From positions 3,410,001-3,474,000 of the forward strand of contig NZ_CP092430.2 in NCBI RefSeq assembly GCF_022374935.2: a stretch of 64,000 nucleotides of DNA. The letters are read 5' to 3'. This document shows positions 1-9,954 of this stretch, piece after piece. Positions within the stretch are counted from its first letter, which is position 1, and each line of letters begins with the position of its first letter. The notes beneath the pieces were generated by a model that saw only the letters and a list, made by a program, of their open reading frames with translations, did not search any database and was not told the origin of the DNA. This DNA comes from Mycolicibacter virginiensis. GTDB taxonomy: Bacteria > Actinomycetota > Actinomycetes > Mycobacteriales > Mycobacteriaceae. Both the position numbers and the translations under genes were made by a program.

Positions 1-648
1 CACGTCACCAGCATCGAGGCGGCAATGGCGGGATGGCTGCCCGACGACGATCGCACCCCGCCGCCGTTCGACAAGGCCGCGGACTTCCTGCGCGACGCCG
101 ACGCCGACGGCGCCGCTTACGCCGAAGTGGTACGCGCGGTTTTTGACCGTCGGCGACGCGACCTGGCCGCGTTGGCCGACGCGGATCTGCTGCGGCCGTC
201 GTGGACGCCGGTCGGGCCCGCCACCTACGGCAGGTTCCTCGAGATCCGGGTCTTCGACTTCTGGGTGCACGAACGAGACATCACCACCCCACTGGGCCGC
301 ACCACCGATGACGCAAATCGCGGCGCCGAGATCGCACTGGCGGAGGTAGCCGGGTCCTTGGGCTACATCGTCGGCAAGAAGGTGGGCCTACCCGACGGAA
401 AGAGCATCACCTTCGATCTCACCGGCCCCATTACCCGCCAGCTGCACGTCGCCGTGGATGGCCGAGCCAAAACTGTTGACCACCTGAATAACCCGGATGT
501 CACGGTGGTCACCGGTTCCACGACCTTCATCCAACTGGCCTGCGGACGCATCGACCCGCAGGCCCAGATCGACTCCGGCGCCATCACCTGGAAGGGCGAT
601 GGCGACCTCGGCGACCGGGCCGCGCGTAACTTGAGGTTCACGATGTGA
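1..648 (+). CDS. Maleylpyruvate isomerase-fold mycothiol-dependent family protein (5' partial)
   Basis: The frame is open from the first base of the window, so the true start lies upstream; the first internal ATG is at 25. The visible 215 residues match the C-terminal part of the maleylpyruvate isomerase/DinB-like family (TIGR03083 type). They include the typical segment '[12 protein letters not shown]', whose His is usually a metal ligand in this fold, followed by an SCP2-like C-terminal half. Members use mycothiol as cofactor or act in thiol transfer; the substrate cannot be told from sequence. The stop overlaps the GTG start of the next gene (ATGTGA), so the two are probably translationally coupled. 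Confidence 0.75.
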   Translation, partial: HVTSIEAAMAGWLPDDDRTPPPFDKAADFLRDADADGAAYAEVVRAVFDRRRRDLAALADADLLRPSWTPVGPATYGRFLEIRVFDFWVHERDITTPLGRTTDDANRGAEIALAEVAGSLGYIVGKKVGLPDGKSITFDLTGPITRQLHVAVDGRAKTVDHLNNPDVTVVTGSTTFIQLACGRIDPQAQIDSGAITWKGDGDLGDRAARNLRFTM

Positions 649-1370
649 CGGGTCGCCCGGATTTCATCGACTTCCACTTCGACGTCATGTGCCCGTATGC
701 GTACCAGACGTCGCGGTGGATTCGGGAAGTACGCGACCGCACCGGCCTCGCAGTGAACTGGCGTTTCTTCAGCCTGGAGGAGATCAACCGCCAAGAAGGC
801 AAGAAACATCCCTGGGAACGCGAGTGGTCCTATGGCTGGTCGATGATGCGCATCGGAGCACTGCTGCGTCGCCGATCGATGACCGACGTTGATACCTGGT
901 ACGAGCGCGCCGGCCGCGCTCTGCATGTCGAGGGCCGCAAGCCGCACGAGAAGGCGGTCGCCCGCCGGCTGCTCGAAGAGCTCGGATTCGATCCCGAACT
1001 CGCCGACCAGGCGATCGCTGACCCGACGACCAGCGACGAAGTACTGGCCGACCATCGACGGGTGGTCGCCGCCAGCGGCTACGGGGTACCCACACTGTTC
1101 TTTCCCGACGGGCAGTGCCTGTTCGGACCGGTGCTCATCGATCCGCCCACCGGCGATGCTGCCCTGCGGCTCTGGGACGCCGTGGTCGGCTGGACCGAGT
1201 TTCCGCAGTTGTACGAGCTGCAGCGACCCAAGACGCCGGCCGACGAGCAGCGCATCGCCGAAACCTTCCGCCCCTACCTGCAGGCGCGCGACTGGGTGTC
1301 GATCAACCGCGGACAGGTGGTCACCTTCCCCGACCGGGAGCAAAGGGCGGCCGCGGCAGATGAACCCTAG
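645..1370 (+). CDS. DsbA-family oxidoreductase, Rv2466c-like mycothiol family
   Basis: 241 residues with a thioredoxin/DsbA fold. The N-terminal '[14 protein letters not shown]' aligns with the active-site region of mycothiol-dependent Rv2466c (mycoredoxin-2), where the motif is CPWC. Here it is CPYA: the first Cys is kept and the resolving Cys is lost, so a monothiol mechanism with mycothiol is inferred. The cis-Pro loop is 'GYGVPTLFF', and 'LFGPVL..P' is also family-typical. The GTG start overlaps the upstream stop by 3 nt, tying it to the preceding mycothiol-type protein. Substrate unknown. Confidence 0.75.
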   Translation: MTGRPDFIDFHFDVMCPYAYQTSRWIREVRDRTGLAVNWRFFSLEEINRQEGKKHPWEREWSYGWSMMRIGALLRRRSMTDVDTWYERAGRALHVEGRKPHEKAVARRLLEELGFDPELADQAIADPTTSDEVLADHRRVVAASGYGVPTLFFPDGQCLFGPVLIDPPTGDAALRLWDAVVGWTEFPQLYELQRPKTPADEQRIAETFRPYLQARDWVSINRGQVVTFPDREQRAAAADEP

Positions 1371-1413
1371 GTCAATGATCACCATTGCGCCGGAACAGAA
1401 TCCGGTAGCGGCC

Positions 1414-1419
1414 TAGGCT
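1414..1419 (+). promoter_or_regulatory. Predicted -10 box (TAGGCT) for a leaderless P450 mRNA
   Basis: TAGGCT fits the mycobacterial SigA -10 consensus TANNNT. Seven bases separate it from the ATG at 1427, so transcription would begin at or next to the start codon. No Shine-Dalgarno lies before this ATG. Confidence 0.5.
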
Positions 1420-1426
1420 GCCCGAT

Positions 1427-4400
1427 ATGGCCGACTTCACCGCGTCGCTGCCCCCGGAACTGGACAACGTTCCGTCCGCCCAGGGACCGCTGCCACCGTC
1501 GTCTGATCTCGTCGGCCGCCCCTATGCACTGCCCATCGACATCCTCGGCGAGCTGCACGGGCCGCTGTTCTACGCCGACTTCAGTGGGGTGCGAAAGCTG
1601 TACGCGTGCTCACGGGCGCTGGTCGAAGAACTGTGCGACGAGAACCGGTTCGCCAAGAACCCGATGCGCCCCTTGGAGCGAGTCCGCCAACTCGCCGGCG
1701 ACGGCCTGTTCACCGCATACCACGGTGAACCGAATTGGCAGACAGCCCACGACGTCCTGATGCCCGGCTTCAGCTACGCCGGGCTGCGCAACTATCACGG
1801 CGCCATGCTCGACATCGGCACCCAGCTGATCCAGCGCTGGGATGGCTGCGTCGGGCATCAACCGGCGGACGCGTCGACCGACCTGCGGAAGCTCGCGATG
1901 GACACCGTCGGCCTTGCCGGCTTCGGAGCACGATTCGACTCGTTCAGCCACGAGGGCCTTGCCCCCATCCCGCAGAGTTTCACCGCGGCCCTGGCCAAGC
2001 TTGCCGAGACCGAGGGAACCGCCGACCTCGACCACGAACTGGAGCATCTGCATAGCAGCTTCGACGAGCTGATCGAGCAACACCGAGCAACTGCCACAGC
2101 CGAACTCGACGACCTGCTCTACGTCATGCTCGCAAGCGACTCCGACGGCGGCCCACGCCTCAGTACGGACAATATCCGCAACCAGATCATGACGTTTCTC
2201 ATCGCCGGCCAGTTGACCACGTCGGAGCTGATGCCCACCGCGCTCTACAACCTGCTGCGTCATCCGGCAGTACTGTCGCGCGCAGTGGCCGAAGTCGATG
2301 CCGTGTTCGGGGTGGACGACGACTATCTGCCGAGCTACGACGACATCGGAAAGCTCGAGTATCTGCGGCAGGTGATCAACGAGACGCTGCGGTTGTCCCC
2401 GCCGGTAATTGGCTTCGACCGAACAGCCCTGGCGGACACAGTCATCGGCGAAAAATACCCGATCAGACAGGGCGAGGCCGTCAGCGTGCTCACCGGGGCG
2501 CTTCATCGTCAGCCGGAATGGGGTGACAACGTCGAACTGTTCGATCCGGACAGGTTCGACGCCGCCCGCTCTGCCGGCAGGCCCGGTGCGGTGTTCAAAC
2601 CCTTCGGCACTGGAGCGCGATCCTGCATCGGACGCCAGTTCGCGCTGCACGAGGCCACCATGATGATCGCCCGGCTGATCCACCGTTATCGCCTGATCGA
2701 CTCGCAACACTATGTGCTGCAGTTCGACAGCGAGCGCAGCCGGCGCCCGATGGGCTTTCACCTCGACCTGATCCGGCGAGCGCCTGAAGACCGCCGCACC
2801 GCAACAGCCTTGGCCACCCCGATACCCGAACGGAGCACGTCGGGAGCCAGCTCCGCGGTCAAAGCCGGCACCAAGTTGGCGGTGCTGCACGGCTCGAATC
2901 TTGGAACGTGTCGCGCACTGGCCAAGCAGCTTGCCGAAGAGGCCACCGACCTTGGCTGCATCGCCACGGTGGCGCCCCTGGACGACTTCGCCGGAAACTT
3001 GCCGGACACCGATGCGATCGTGATCGTCGCCGCGTCCTACAACGGTCAGCCGACCGACGACGCGCGCGCCTTCCTCGCCTGGCTGCTCGGCGGAGATACC
3101 GCACTCGACGGCGCTCCGTACGTCGCGGTACTCGGTGTCGGGGATCGCAACTGGGCCGACACGTATCAGGCGGTACCCAAGCGCATCGATGAACGCCTGA
3201 CCGAACTGGGCGCCCGGCCGTTGATCCCGCTGACCTCCGCCGATACCTCAGGGGATCTCAACGGCACGGTCGAAGAATTCTCGGTGGCGTTGCACGCAGC
3301 GCTGTGCGAGCACTTCGGCGATCCGGACGCGGCGCCGGTCACCGACACCGATGAACCGCTCTACGACATGCATCCCATCATCGGCCCGGTCACCGCGGCG
3401 CTCGACGCCCGCTTCGCAGTAACACCGATGACCGTCCTGGACAACACCGCCTTGGTGGGCGACGACGCGATCCTGGGCGGAGCAAAACACTTTGTCCGCG
3501 TTGTCCTTCCCGAGGGAATTGAGTACCAGACGGGTGATCACCTGACAGTCCTCGCGGACAATCCGCCAGATCTCGTCGCCACGGTGCTCGAGCTTCTCGG
3601 CATCGAAGCCGAACGGCGGCTGTCGATCAATCCTCGGCGCACTTCGCGGCGGTTGATCGCACTCGATCGGGAGGTGAGCGCGCGCGAACTGCTCACCCAC
3701 TTCGTGGAGCTGCGAAAGCCGGTTACGCCGAGCCAATTGCGGCGTCTGGCCGCATCCAACCCGTGCCCGCCGGAGCGTGAACGTCTCGAGCAGCTGGCCG
3801 CATCGGCCGATCCCTGCCCACTGAGTCCATTCGAGTGCCTGGTGGAGTTCCCGGCGTGCGAACTGACGGGCGCCGAGCTACTCGAACTGCTGGAGCCGAT
3901 GACACCCCGCCACTACTCCATCGCGTCGTCCTCGCGCCTGACACCGGGGCTGGTCGGGCTGGTGGTCAGCGTGCTCGATGCGCCGGCCCGGTCCGGGCAT
4001 GGACTGTTCCAGGGCGTGGCATCCAATCATCTGGCCGCCGCCGCACCTGGTGCACAGATTCGGGCACGGGTCGACCCGGCCCGCCAGGCGTTCCGTGCCG
4101 GTGCCGACCCGGCGAAGAATGTGATTCTGGTCAGCGCGGGTACAGGTGTCGCCCCGTTCCGGGGTTTCCTCGGCGATCGCTTGGCGGCCAAACAGGAAGG
4201 GGCGCCCTTTGCGCCGGCCCTGTGTTTCTTCGGCGTCCGAAATCCAGACGTGGACTACATCTTCCGCGAACAGTTCGAGGCCGCCGAAGCGGCGGGGGTA
4301 GTCCGGATGCGGCCCGCCTTCTCCCGCGCACCGCAGGACGGTGTGCGCTACGTGCAGGACCGGATCGCCGCCGACGCCGACGAAGTGTGGGAGCTGCTCG

Positions 4401-4585
4401 GCGATCCCACCAAGCACACTCACGTCTACGTGTGTGGTGACGGCGCCCAGATGGCGCCGGCGGTGCGGCAGGCCTTCATCGACATCTACCGCGTGCGTAC
4501 CGGCAGCGACGAGAGCCAAGCCCGCGACTGGCTTATCGGACTGGTGGAGTCCGACCGCTACGTCGAGGACGTGTGGGCTGGGTGA
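1427..4585 (+). CDS. Self-sufficient cytochrome P450 / NADPH-P450 reductase fusion (CYP102-like)
   Basis: 1052 residues with the full P450 BM3 architecture: a heme domain (about 1-460), then FMN flavodoxin (about 485-625, 'GSNLGT'), FAD domain ('RHYSIASSS') and NADPH domain ('SAGTGVAPFRGFL'), ending 'VEDVWAG' as in BM3. The heme signature 'FGTGARSCIGRQ' places the thiolate at Cys400 and the ExxR pair at Glu319/Arg322, nearly the BM3 numbering. Family members hydroxylate fatty acids or similar substrates with NADPH and O2 in the cytosol. The I-helix reads A260-G-Q-L-T-T where BM3 has AGHETT, so the acidic residue before the conserved Thr is replaced by Leu. A leaderless promoter is predicted; a strong terminator follows. 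Confidence 0.93.
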   Translation: MADFTASLPPELDNVPSAQGPLPPSSDLVGRPYALPIDILGELHGPLFYADFSGVRKLYACSRALVEELCDENRFAKNPMRPLERVRQLAGDGLFTAYHGEPNWQTAHDVLMPGFSYAGLRNYHGAMLDIGTQLIQRWDGCVGHQPADASTDLRKLAMDTVGLAGFGARFDSFSHEGLAPIPQSFTAALAKLAETEGTADLDHELEHLHSSFDELIEQHRATATAELDDLLYVMLASDSDGGPRLSTDNIRNQIMTFLIAGQLTTSELMPTALYNLLRHPAVLSRAVAEVDAVFGVDDDYLPSYDDIGKLEYLRQVINETLRLSPPVIGFDRTALADTVIGEKYPIRQGEAVSVLTGALHRQPEWGDNVELFDPDRFDAARSAGRPGAVFKPFGTGARSCIGRQFALHEATMMIARLIHRYRLIDSQHYVLQFDSERSRRPMGFHLDLIRRAPEDRRTATALATPIPERSTSGASSAVKAGTKLAVLHGSNLGTCRALAKQLAEEATDLGCIATVAPLDDFAGNLPDTDAIVIVAASYNGQPTDDARAFLAWLLGGDTALDGAPYVAVLGVGDRNWADTYQAVPKRIDERLTELGARPLIPLTSADTSGDLNGTVEEFSVALHAALCEHFGDPDAAPVTDTDEPLYDMHPIIGPVTAALDARFAVTPMTVLDNTALVGDDAILGGAKHFVRVVLPEGIEYQTGDHLTVLADNPPDLVATVLELLGIEAERRLSINPRRTSRRLIALDREVSARELLTHFVELRKPVTPSQLRRLAASNPCPPERERLEQLAASADPCPLSPFECLVEFPACELTGAELLELLEPMTPRHYSIASSSRLTPGLVGLVVSVLDAPARSGHGLFQGVASNHLAAAAPGAQIRARVDPARQAFRAGADPAKNVILVSAGTGVAPFRGFLGDRLAAKQEGAPFAPALCFFGVRNPDVDYIFREQFEAAEAAGVVRMRPAFSRAPQDGVRYVQDRIAADADEVWELLGDPTKHTHVYVCGDGAQMAPAVRQAFIDIYRVRTGSDESQARDWLIGLVESDRYVEDVWAG

Positions 4586-4625
4586 GCGCGGGGCCGGACG
4601 AGCCAGAGACCCCATGAACGAAAAC

Positions 4626-4651
4626 GGCCCCCAGGCTTGCGCCTGGGGGCC
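4626..4651. terminator. Bidirectional intrinsic terminator
   Basis: A perfect 11-bp stem (GGCCCCCAGGC) with a 4-nt loop. It is followed by a T-rich run on the plus strand (ACTTTCTTT) and by GTTTT on the minus strand. It lies between the P450 gene and the convergent tRNA and probably serves both. Confidence 0.8.
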
Positions 4652-4662
4652 ACTTTCTTTAG

Positions 4663-4736
4663 TAGCGGGGACAGGATTCGAACCTGCGACCTCTGGGTTA
4701 TGAGCCCAGCGAGCTACCGAGCTGCTCCACCCCGCG
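4663..4736 (-). tRNA. Initiator tRNA-Met (CAU)
   Basis: The minus strand folds as a cloverleaf. The acceptor starts CGCGGGG and pairs from position 2, leaving a C1/U72 mismatch as in bacterial initiator tRNAs. The anticodon stem is GCTGGGCTCATAACCCAG, with the three G:C pairs next to the CAU loop that mark fMet tRNA, and the T-loop is GGTTCGAATCC. CCA is not encoded (CTA follows the discriminator A at 4663) and must be added after transcription. Confidence 0.95.
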
Positions 4737-4897
4737 TCGGTAAGTACGACACTACCCAACGGGTGCCCAAGCCGCCAAATCGCCTGGTCTGGCGTCGGCG
4801 CCGTCGCCCGACCGGTGCCGATTCATCTCGTCCTTGTCGGCCCAACCCCGCTATGCCATGCTGCATTCCGAGGCCACAACAGCGGGAGGGGCAACCG

Positions 4898-5131
4898 ATG
4901 CCCGGATTTCTCGACAACGTCGGCCGCCTGCTCACCTACCGGATTCCCATCGGAGAGCTGATCGGCCTGGGCCTGATCCTCGGCACGCCGTATCTGACCA
5001 TCGGATTGATCTGGACGCTGACCCACACCGCTGCGCTGCACGGCATGCGAGGCCTGGACCTCGTAGTGTCCATTCTTGGATCGATCGTGGCGTGGCCGGT
5101 GCTGCTGATCGCTAACGTCTGTATGCAGTGA
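4898..5131 (+). CDS. Small two-helix membrane protein
   Basis: 77 residues beginning 'MPGFLDNVGRLL', with two hydrophobic segments (about 20-40 and 53-75) and short polar ends. The ATG at 4898 was chosen because GGGAGGGG lies 8 nt upstream; the longer open frame would run back through the tRNA. Its stop overlaps the GTG of the first MpaB-like gene (GTGA), so the three genes form a tight operon. It may anchor or assist the oxygenases, but this is inferred from position only. No family was recognised. Confidence 0.6.
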   Translation: MPGFLDNVGRLLTYRIPIGELIGLGLILGTPYLTIGLIWTLTHTAALHGMRGLDLVVSILGSIVAWPVLLIANVCMQ

Positions 5132-6108
5132 CCGCGAAGGGCAACGTCGCCCCGCAACAACGGAGGCCGCTCGAGATGATGTTTTTGGTACGGATCATCG
5201 ATCTGGCCATGAGAATTCTCGGCGTCTCTCCCGAGTCACCATCCCCGCACGCGGCCGAGACCCGAATCCACATCGATCAGTACACGCCACGCTTCGACGA
5301 TGGTCCCGTCGATCTCACTGAGGCGCTGGATTTTTGGTCTGCTGCCGCAGCAGCCGCCAACGTCGTCATGCAGTTGAGCCTGCCGGGAGTGGGCCACGGG
5401 GTCGTGGAGAGCCGGGTGGAATCCGGTGCCCTGATGGAACATCCATGGAAGAGGTTGCGCACCACCGCCCAGTACATGGCTGTCGCGGTGCTGGGCAACG
5501 CCGAGGAACGCGCTGCCTACCGTGACGCCGTCAACGTCGCACACCGGCAGGTTCGCTCCACCGCGGACAGCCCGGTCCAATACAACGCCTTCGATCCCAA
5601 TCTGCAGTTATGGGTCGCCGCATGCCTATTCGTCTTCTACGAGGACACCTATCAGCTGCTGCGCGGCAAGATGACCCAGGCTCAGGCGGAGGGGTTCTAT
5701 CACCACGCCTGGCCGCTCGGCACCACCTTGCAGGTCACCCCCGATCAGTGGCCGCCCACCCGCGCCGAATTCGACGCCTACTGGAACACCACCTGTCAGA
5801 CATTGGAGATGGACGATATCGTCCGCGACTACCTCATGCGGCTGGTCGACCTGAAGATGATCAACCCGATCTTGCGGGCGCCCCTGGCGCCCCTGCTGCG
5901 GTTCCTGACTATCGGCTTTCTGGCACCGCTCTTTCGTGAGCGGCTCGGCGTGCCCTGGTCGCCGACCGAGCAACGCCAGTTCGAAAACCTCTTCCTGTTC
6001 GTATCATTCGTGAACCGCTTCATTCCCCGATTCATCCGAACCGTCAACTACACCGTGCTGATGGCCGACGTTCGCCGTCGCATCCGCCGAGACAAGGCAC
6101 TGATCTGA
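5128..6108 (+). CDS. Oxygenase MpaB-family protein (DUF2236), copy 1
   Basis: 326 residues. It carries features of DUF2236 (MpaB / latex-clearing oxygenase superfamily, heme-binding): an Arg-rich segment 'PWKRLRTT', 'AVLGNAEERAAYRDAVNVAHRQVRS', then 'YNAFDPNLQLWVAACLFVFYEDTY'. The His in 'NVAHRQ' sits where the family's conserved His is expected. The GTG start overlaps the preceding stop; an internal ATG at about 5176 is an alternative. The next gene is a paralogue overlapping by one base, suggesting the two products act together. Substrate unknown. Confidence 0.72.
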   Translation: MTAKGNVAPQQRRPLEMMFLVRIIDLAMRILGVSPESPSPHAAETRIHIDQYTPRFDDGPVDLTEALDFWSAAAAAANVVMQLSLPGVGHGVVESRVESGALMEHPWKRLRTTAQYMAVAVLGNAEERAAYRDAVNVAHRQVRSTADSPVQYNAFDPNLQLWVAACLFVFYEDTYQLLRGKMTQAQAEGFYHHAWPLGTTLQVTPDQWPPTRAEFDAYWNTTCQTLEMDDIVRDYLMRLVDLKMINPILRAPLAPLLRFLTIGFLAPLFRERLGVPWSPTEQRQFENLFLFVSFVNRFIPRFIRTVNYTVLMADVRRRIRRDKALI

Positions 6109-6911
6109 TGGCTGACCACGACGACGGCCTGGGACCCGACAGCATGCTGTGGCACTTCCTGGCCGACCGACGCTACCTGTTCGTGCTCCCCAGGGCGGTA
6201 TGTCTGCTGCTGCTGCATCCCGGCATCGCCGCCGGCATCAACGAGCATGCTCTGATGCGCAAACGCATTTGGCTGCACAAGAAACGCACTTTCACCCAAG
6301 CCGTCAACTACGCCTATACCGACGTGGACATGCGGCCCCAGATGCGGTTCGCCCACGAGCATGTCAAGGGCGTCGACAGTCTCGGCCATAAGTACCACGC
6401 CCTGAATCCCGATACGTTCCACTTTCAGCACAGCGCCTATGTCGAGTCCCTCGTCGTCATGGTGAACACCTTCATTCGTCGGCTCGACGCCGACGAGCAT
6501 GAGCAGCTCTACCAGGAGTGCTGCACCTGGTATCGCCGATACGGCGTATCAACCCGGCCGATGCCCGCGACCTGGCCGGAATTCGTCGAGTACTTCGAGG
6601 ATTACTGCCGGTCGCACCTGGTGGCCGGTGAACACTTCGAGCCGTTCCGCGAGCAGATTTTCGCGCCCACCGATTGGTGGATGCGCACCGTCCCCCACCC
6701 GGCCATCCGCGCCCTGCAGCACCCCCGCGCCGTGGAACTCACCGGGATCACTGTCAGCGCCGCCGACCGATGGTCACTGCGACAGTTCGTCCGGTTGGCT
6801 CAGCTGTCCGCGCTGGCCCCCAGACATCACTGGAACGCCAAGGCACGCGCCGCACTCAGCACCGCGGCACAAAACGCGCCGACGACGCCGCTGGACGCCA
6901 CGCGCCGCTGA
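6108..6911 (+). CDS. Oxygenase MpaB-family protein (DUF2236), copy 2
   Basis: 267 residues, paralogous to the upstream gene: 'ALMRKRIWLHKKRTFTQAVNYAYTDVDM', 'FAHEHVKGVDSLGHKYHALNPDTFHFQHSAYVESLV' and 'YQECCTWYRRYGV' follow the DUF2236 pattern. It is shorter at the N terminus than copy 1. The ATG overlaps the TGA of copy 1 (TGATG), so translation is probably coupled. The product is probably a heme-associated oxygenase-like protein, perhaps a partner of copy 1. It converges on the UPF0182 gene with a 26-bp gap and no clear terminator. Confidence 0.7.
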   Translation: MADHDDGLGPDSMLWHFLADRRYLFVLPRAVCLLLLHPGIAAGINEHALMRKRIWLHKKRTFTQAVNYAYTDVDMRPQMRFAHEHVKGVDSLGHKYHALNPDTFHFQHSAYVESLVVMVNTFIRRLDADEHEQLYQECCTWYRRYGVSTRPMPATWPEFVEYFEDYCRSHLVAGEHFEPFREQIFAPTDWWMRTVPHPAIRALQHPRAVELTGITVSAADRWSLRQFVRLAQLSALAPRHHWNAKARAALSTAAQNAPTTPLDATRR

Positions 6912-6937
6912 CACCACGCGGCGGTTGAACTGCTCCC

Positions 6938-9898
6938 CTATTTGGCGCTGTTGAACTTGGCCATCGCATCGTCGAGGCGTTGCAGCGCCGCACCGTAGGC
7001 GGCGAAGTCACCACGGTGTTGGGTGTCGCGCACCGCATTGAGCGCCGATTCGACCTCGCGCAGCGCCGCGGCTTTGGCCGGGGACAACGCGACCTCGGCA
7101 GCCGGGGGCGTCGGCACCGCCGCAACCGGCGGGGTCGCCGACGGGGGCGTCCCCTGCGCGGCAGCGCCGCCCTCGGTCGGCGCGATGTCGGTGGCCGCCG
7201 CACCGGCACCGGGCCCGAACAGGCCGGTGAGTGCGTCGGAGACCGTCGGCCCGTAGCCGATCTTGTCGTTGTACATCATCGCCACCCGGATGAGGCGCGG
7301 GTACGACGACGAGGCATCGCTGGAACCCGGTGAGGCATAGACCGGTTCGACGTAGAGCAGTCCGCCCTGCGCCACCGGCAGGGTCAGCAGATTGCCCCAC
7401 CGGATGCGGTTCTGGTTGTCGCGCCCGATCACGCCGAGGTCTTGGCTGACCGTGGTATCGGTGGTGATCGCGTTATTGGCCAGCTTGGGCCCGTTGACCT
7501 GCCCGGGAATGGTGAGCACGGTGAGCTTGCCGTAGGTGTCTGGATCCGAGCTGGCGCTGATGTAGGCGGCCAAATAGTCACGCTTGAACCGGTTCATCGC
7601 GCTGGTCAACTGGAAAGACGCCGAATTGTCGTCCTTGGCAAGGTTCTTCGCGACGATGTAATACGGCGGCTGGAAGCTGCTGGCGGTCGGGTTGGGGTCC
7701 AGCGGCACGTCCCAAAAGTCCGAGGTGGAGAAGAAGGTCACCGGGTCGTTGACGTGGTACTTGGCCAGCAGCATCCGCTGCACCTTGAACAGGTCTTCGG
7801 GGTAGCGCAGGTGCTCGGCGAGCTCGGGTGAGATCTCGGACTTCGGTTTGACCGTGCCGGGGAACACCTGCATCCACGCCCGCAGCACCGGGTCCTGCTC
7901 GTCCTGGGCGTACAGGCTCACCGTTCCGTCGTAAGCGTCGACGGTGGCCTTGACCGAGTTGCGGATGTAGGACACTCGCCGGTCCGGCAACAGCCGGTTG
8001 AACTCGACTTCTTTGGAGTCCGCGGTCGCCGACGACAGCGACGTCAACTCCGAGTAGGGGTAGTTGTCCAGTGTGGTGTAACCGTCGATGATCCACACCA
8101 GGCGCTTGTTCACGATCGCCGGATACACCGTGGAGTCGGTGGTCAGCCACGGCGCCACCGCCTGCACCCGGCTGGCCGGGTCACGGTTGAACAGGATCTT
8201 GCTGTCCGCGCCGATGACGTTGGAGAACAAGAAGTTGCGCTCGGCAAACTTCGCGGCGAAAACGCTACGGGCCAACCAGTTTCCGACGTTCACACCACCG
8301 GTACCGGTGTAGGTGTAGTTCTTGGTCTCGGTGTTGGTCTCGTAGTCGTACTCACGATCGGCGCCGTTGCGGCCGACGATCGCGTAGTCGGCGGCGGTGT
8401 CGGCGATCACCGGCCCGTAGTAAACGCGCGGCTGGTCGAGTCGGGCCGGTCCGTCGGACACGACACCGCCGTTGGCACCGACGACGTTGGCCAAGAACTC
8501 CGGGTATCCCCCGTTCTGGTTGGGGTCGTTGGCGATACCGCGCACGGTGTTGGCCGGCGAGGCGATGAACCCGTTGCCGTGGGTGAACACGGTGTGCCGG
8601 TTGATCCAGTCGCGCTGGTTGTCGATCAGTCGATCCGGATTCAGCTCGCGGGCGGCGACCACATAGTCCCGCAGCTTGCCCTCGTCGTCGCGATAGCGGT
8701 CGATGGTGAGCTGGTCGGGGAAGAAGTAGAAGTTCTTGCCCTGCTGAAACTGGGTGAACGCGGGGCTGACGATGGTCGGGTCCAGCAGCCGGATGTTGGA
8801 GGTGGTGGCCGCATCGGCGCCCACCTGCGCGGCGGTGGCGCGCGCGTCACCGCGGTAGTCGCGGTAGGTGACCACATCCTCGGTCAGGCCATAGGCCTGC
8901 CGGGTTGCCGTGATCGAGCGGGAGATGTACTCGCTCTCCTTCTGCGCCGCGTTCGGCTTGACGCTGAACTGTTCGACGATCAGCGGCCAGCCAGCACCGA
9001 CCACGACCGACGACAGCAGCAACAGCACCAAACCGATCGCCGGAATCTGCAAGTCGCGCAGCACGATCGCCGAGAACACTGCGACCGCGCAGATCAGTGC
9101 GATCGCCAGCAGGATCATCTTGGCCGGTAGCACCGCGTTGATGTCGGTGTAACCGGCTCCGGTGAACGGCTTGCCGGTGCGGGTGTGGCTGAGCAGCTCG
9201 TAGCGATCCAGCCAGTAGGCCCCGGCCTTGAGCAGCACCAGGGTTCCGATCAGGCTGACCACCTGGATGCGGGCCGGGCGACTCAGGGCGCCGGCCCGGC
9301 CGGACAGTCGGATACCGCCGAAGATGTAGTGCGTGGTCAGGTTCGCGATAGTGGCCAGACACAGCGTTGCCAGCAGCAACCCCACCACCAGCCGGTAGAA
9401 CGGCAGGTCGAAGGCGTAGAAGCCCAAGTCTTTGCCGAACTGCGGGTCGTTGATCCCGAAGTCACCGCCGCGCAGGAACAGCTGAATACGCACCCAGTAG
9501 CTCTGCGCGACGATGCCCGCCAGCACACCGATGCTGGCCGGTATTCCGAATCCGAACAGCCGCAGCCGCGACAGCACCGTGGTCCGATACCGCGCCACCG
9601 GGTCGTTGACGCCGTTGCTGGGGACGAAGACCGGTCGGACCCGGAAAGCGGTGGCCATCGCGGCGAACACGATGCCGCCGACCAGCAACGCCACCACAAC
9701 GAACGTGACCAGGCGGGTCAGCAATGTGGTGACGAACACCGAGCGGTAGCCCAGCTCGCCGAACCACAACCAGTCGACATAGCCGTCGATCAGCCGCGGC
9801 CCCAACAGCAGCAGCGCGATCACGACGAAGGCGCTGCCAACCATGATCCGGCTGCGCGCGGTCAATTTCGGCATCCTCGCAGTGGGCCGCATCCCCAC
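6938..9898 (-). CDS. UPF0182 family multi-pass membrane protein (Rv3193c type)
   Basis: 986 residues starting '[13 protein letters not shown]'. About seven N-terminal hydrophobic helices lie within the first 330 residues ('[19 protein letters not shown]', '[17 protein letters not shown]', '[19 protein letters not shown]'). A long extracytoplasmic domain follows, with a Pro/Ala-rich stretch and a short helical tail. Length and sequence match the conserved actinobacterial UPF0182 family; no biochemical function is established. It starts 56 bp after the end of the PDZ protease gene on the same strand, so the two may be co-transcribed. The GTG at 9898 is taken as start. Confidence 0.9.
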   Translation of the reverse strand: MGMRPTARMPKLTARSRIMVGSAFVVIALLLLGPRLIDGYVDWLWFGELGYRSVFVTTLLTRLVTFVVVALLVGGIVFAAMATAFRVRPVFVPSNGVNDPVARYRTTVLSRLRLFGFGIPASIGVLAGIVAQSYWVRIQLFLRGGDFGINDPQFGKDLGFYAFDLPFYRLVVGLLLATLCLATIANLTTHYIFGGIRLSGRAGALSRPARIQVVSLIGTLVLLKAGAYWLDRYELLSHTRTGKPFTGAGYTDINAVLPAKMILLAIALICAVAVFSAIVLRDLQIPAIGLVLLLLSSVVVGAGWPLIVEQFSVKPNAAQKESEYISRSITATRQAYGLTEDVVTYRDYRGDARATAAQVGADAATTSNIRLLDPTIVSPAFTQFQQGKNFYFFPDQLTIDRYRDDEGKLRDYVVAARELNPDRLIDNQRDWINRHTVFTHGNGFIASPANTVRGIANDPNQNGGYPEFLANVVGANGGVVSDGPARLDQPRVYYGPVIADTAADYAIVGRNGADREYDYETNTETKNYTYTGTGGVNVGNWLARSVFAAKFAERNFLFSNVIGADSKILFNRDPASRVQAVAPWLTTDSTVYPAIVNKRLVWIIDGYTTLDNYPYSELTSLSSATADSKEVEFNRLLPDRRVSYIRNSVKATVDAYDGTVSLYAQDEQDPVLRAWMQVFPGTVKPKSEISPELAEHLRYPEDLFKVQRMLLAKYHVNDPVTFFSTSDFWDVPLDPNPTASSFQPPYYIVAKNLAKDDNSASFQLTSAMNRFKRDYLAAYISASSDPDTYGKLTVLTIPGQVNGPKLANNAITTDTTVSQDLGVIGRDNQNRIRWGNLLTLPVAQGGLLYVEPVYASPGSSDASSSYPRLIRVAMMYNDKIGYGPTVSDALTGLFGPGAGAAATDIAPTEGGAAAQGTPPSATPPVAAVPTPPAAEVALSPAKAAALREVESALNAVRDTQHRGDFAAYGAALQRLDDAMAKFNSAK

Positions 9899-9954
9899 GT
9901 GCCACGCTCCCTAGCTCAGTTGTTCCTGACGGCCCCACTGTAGCCAACGAACAC

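Noticed and set aside
3878..4759. Minus-strand 293-codon ORF over the P450 3' end and tRNA
   Set aside because: It reads through the tRNA and terminator and is antisense to a clear gene; its apparent protein is a shadow frame.
9185..9943. Plus-strand 252-codon ORF
   Set aside because: Shadow of the UPF0182 gene, Gln/His-rich composition with no family features.
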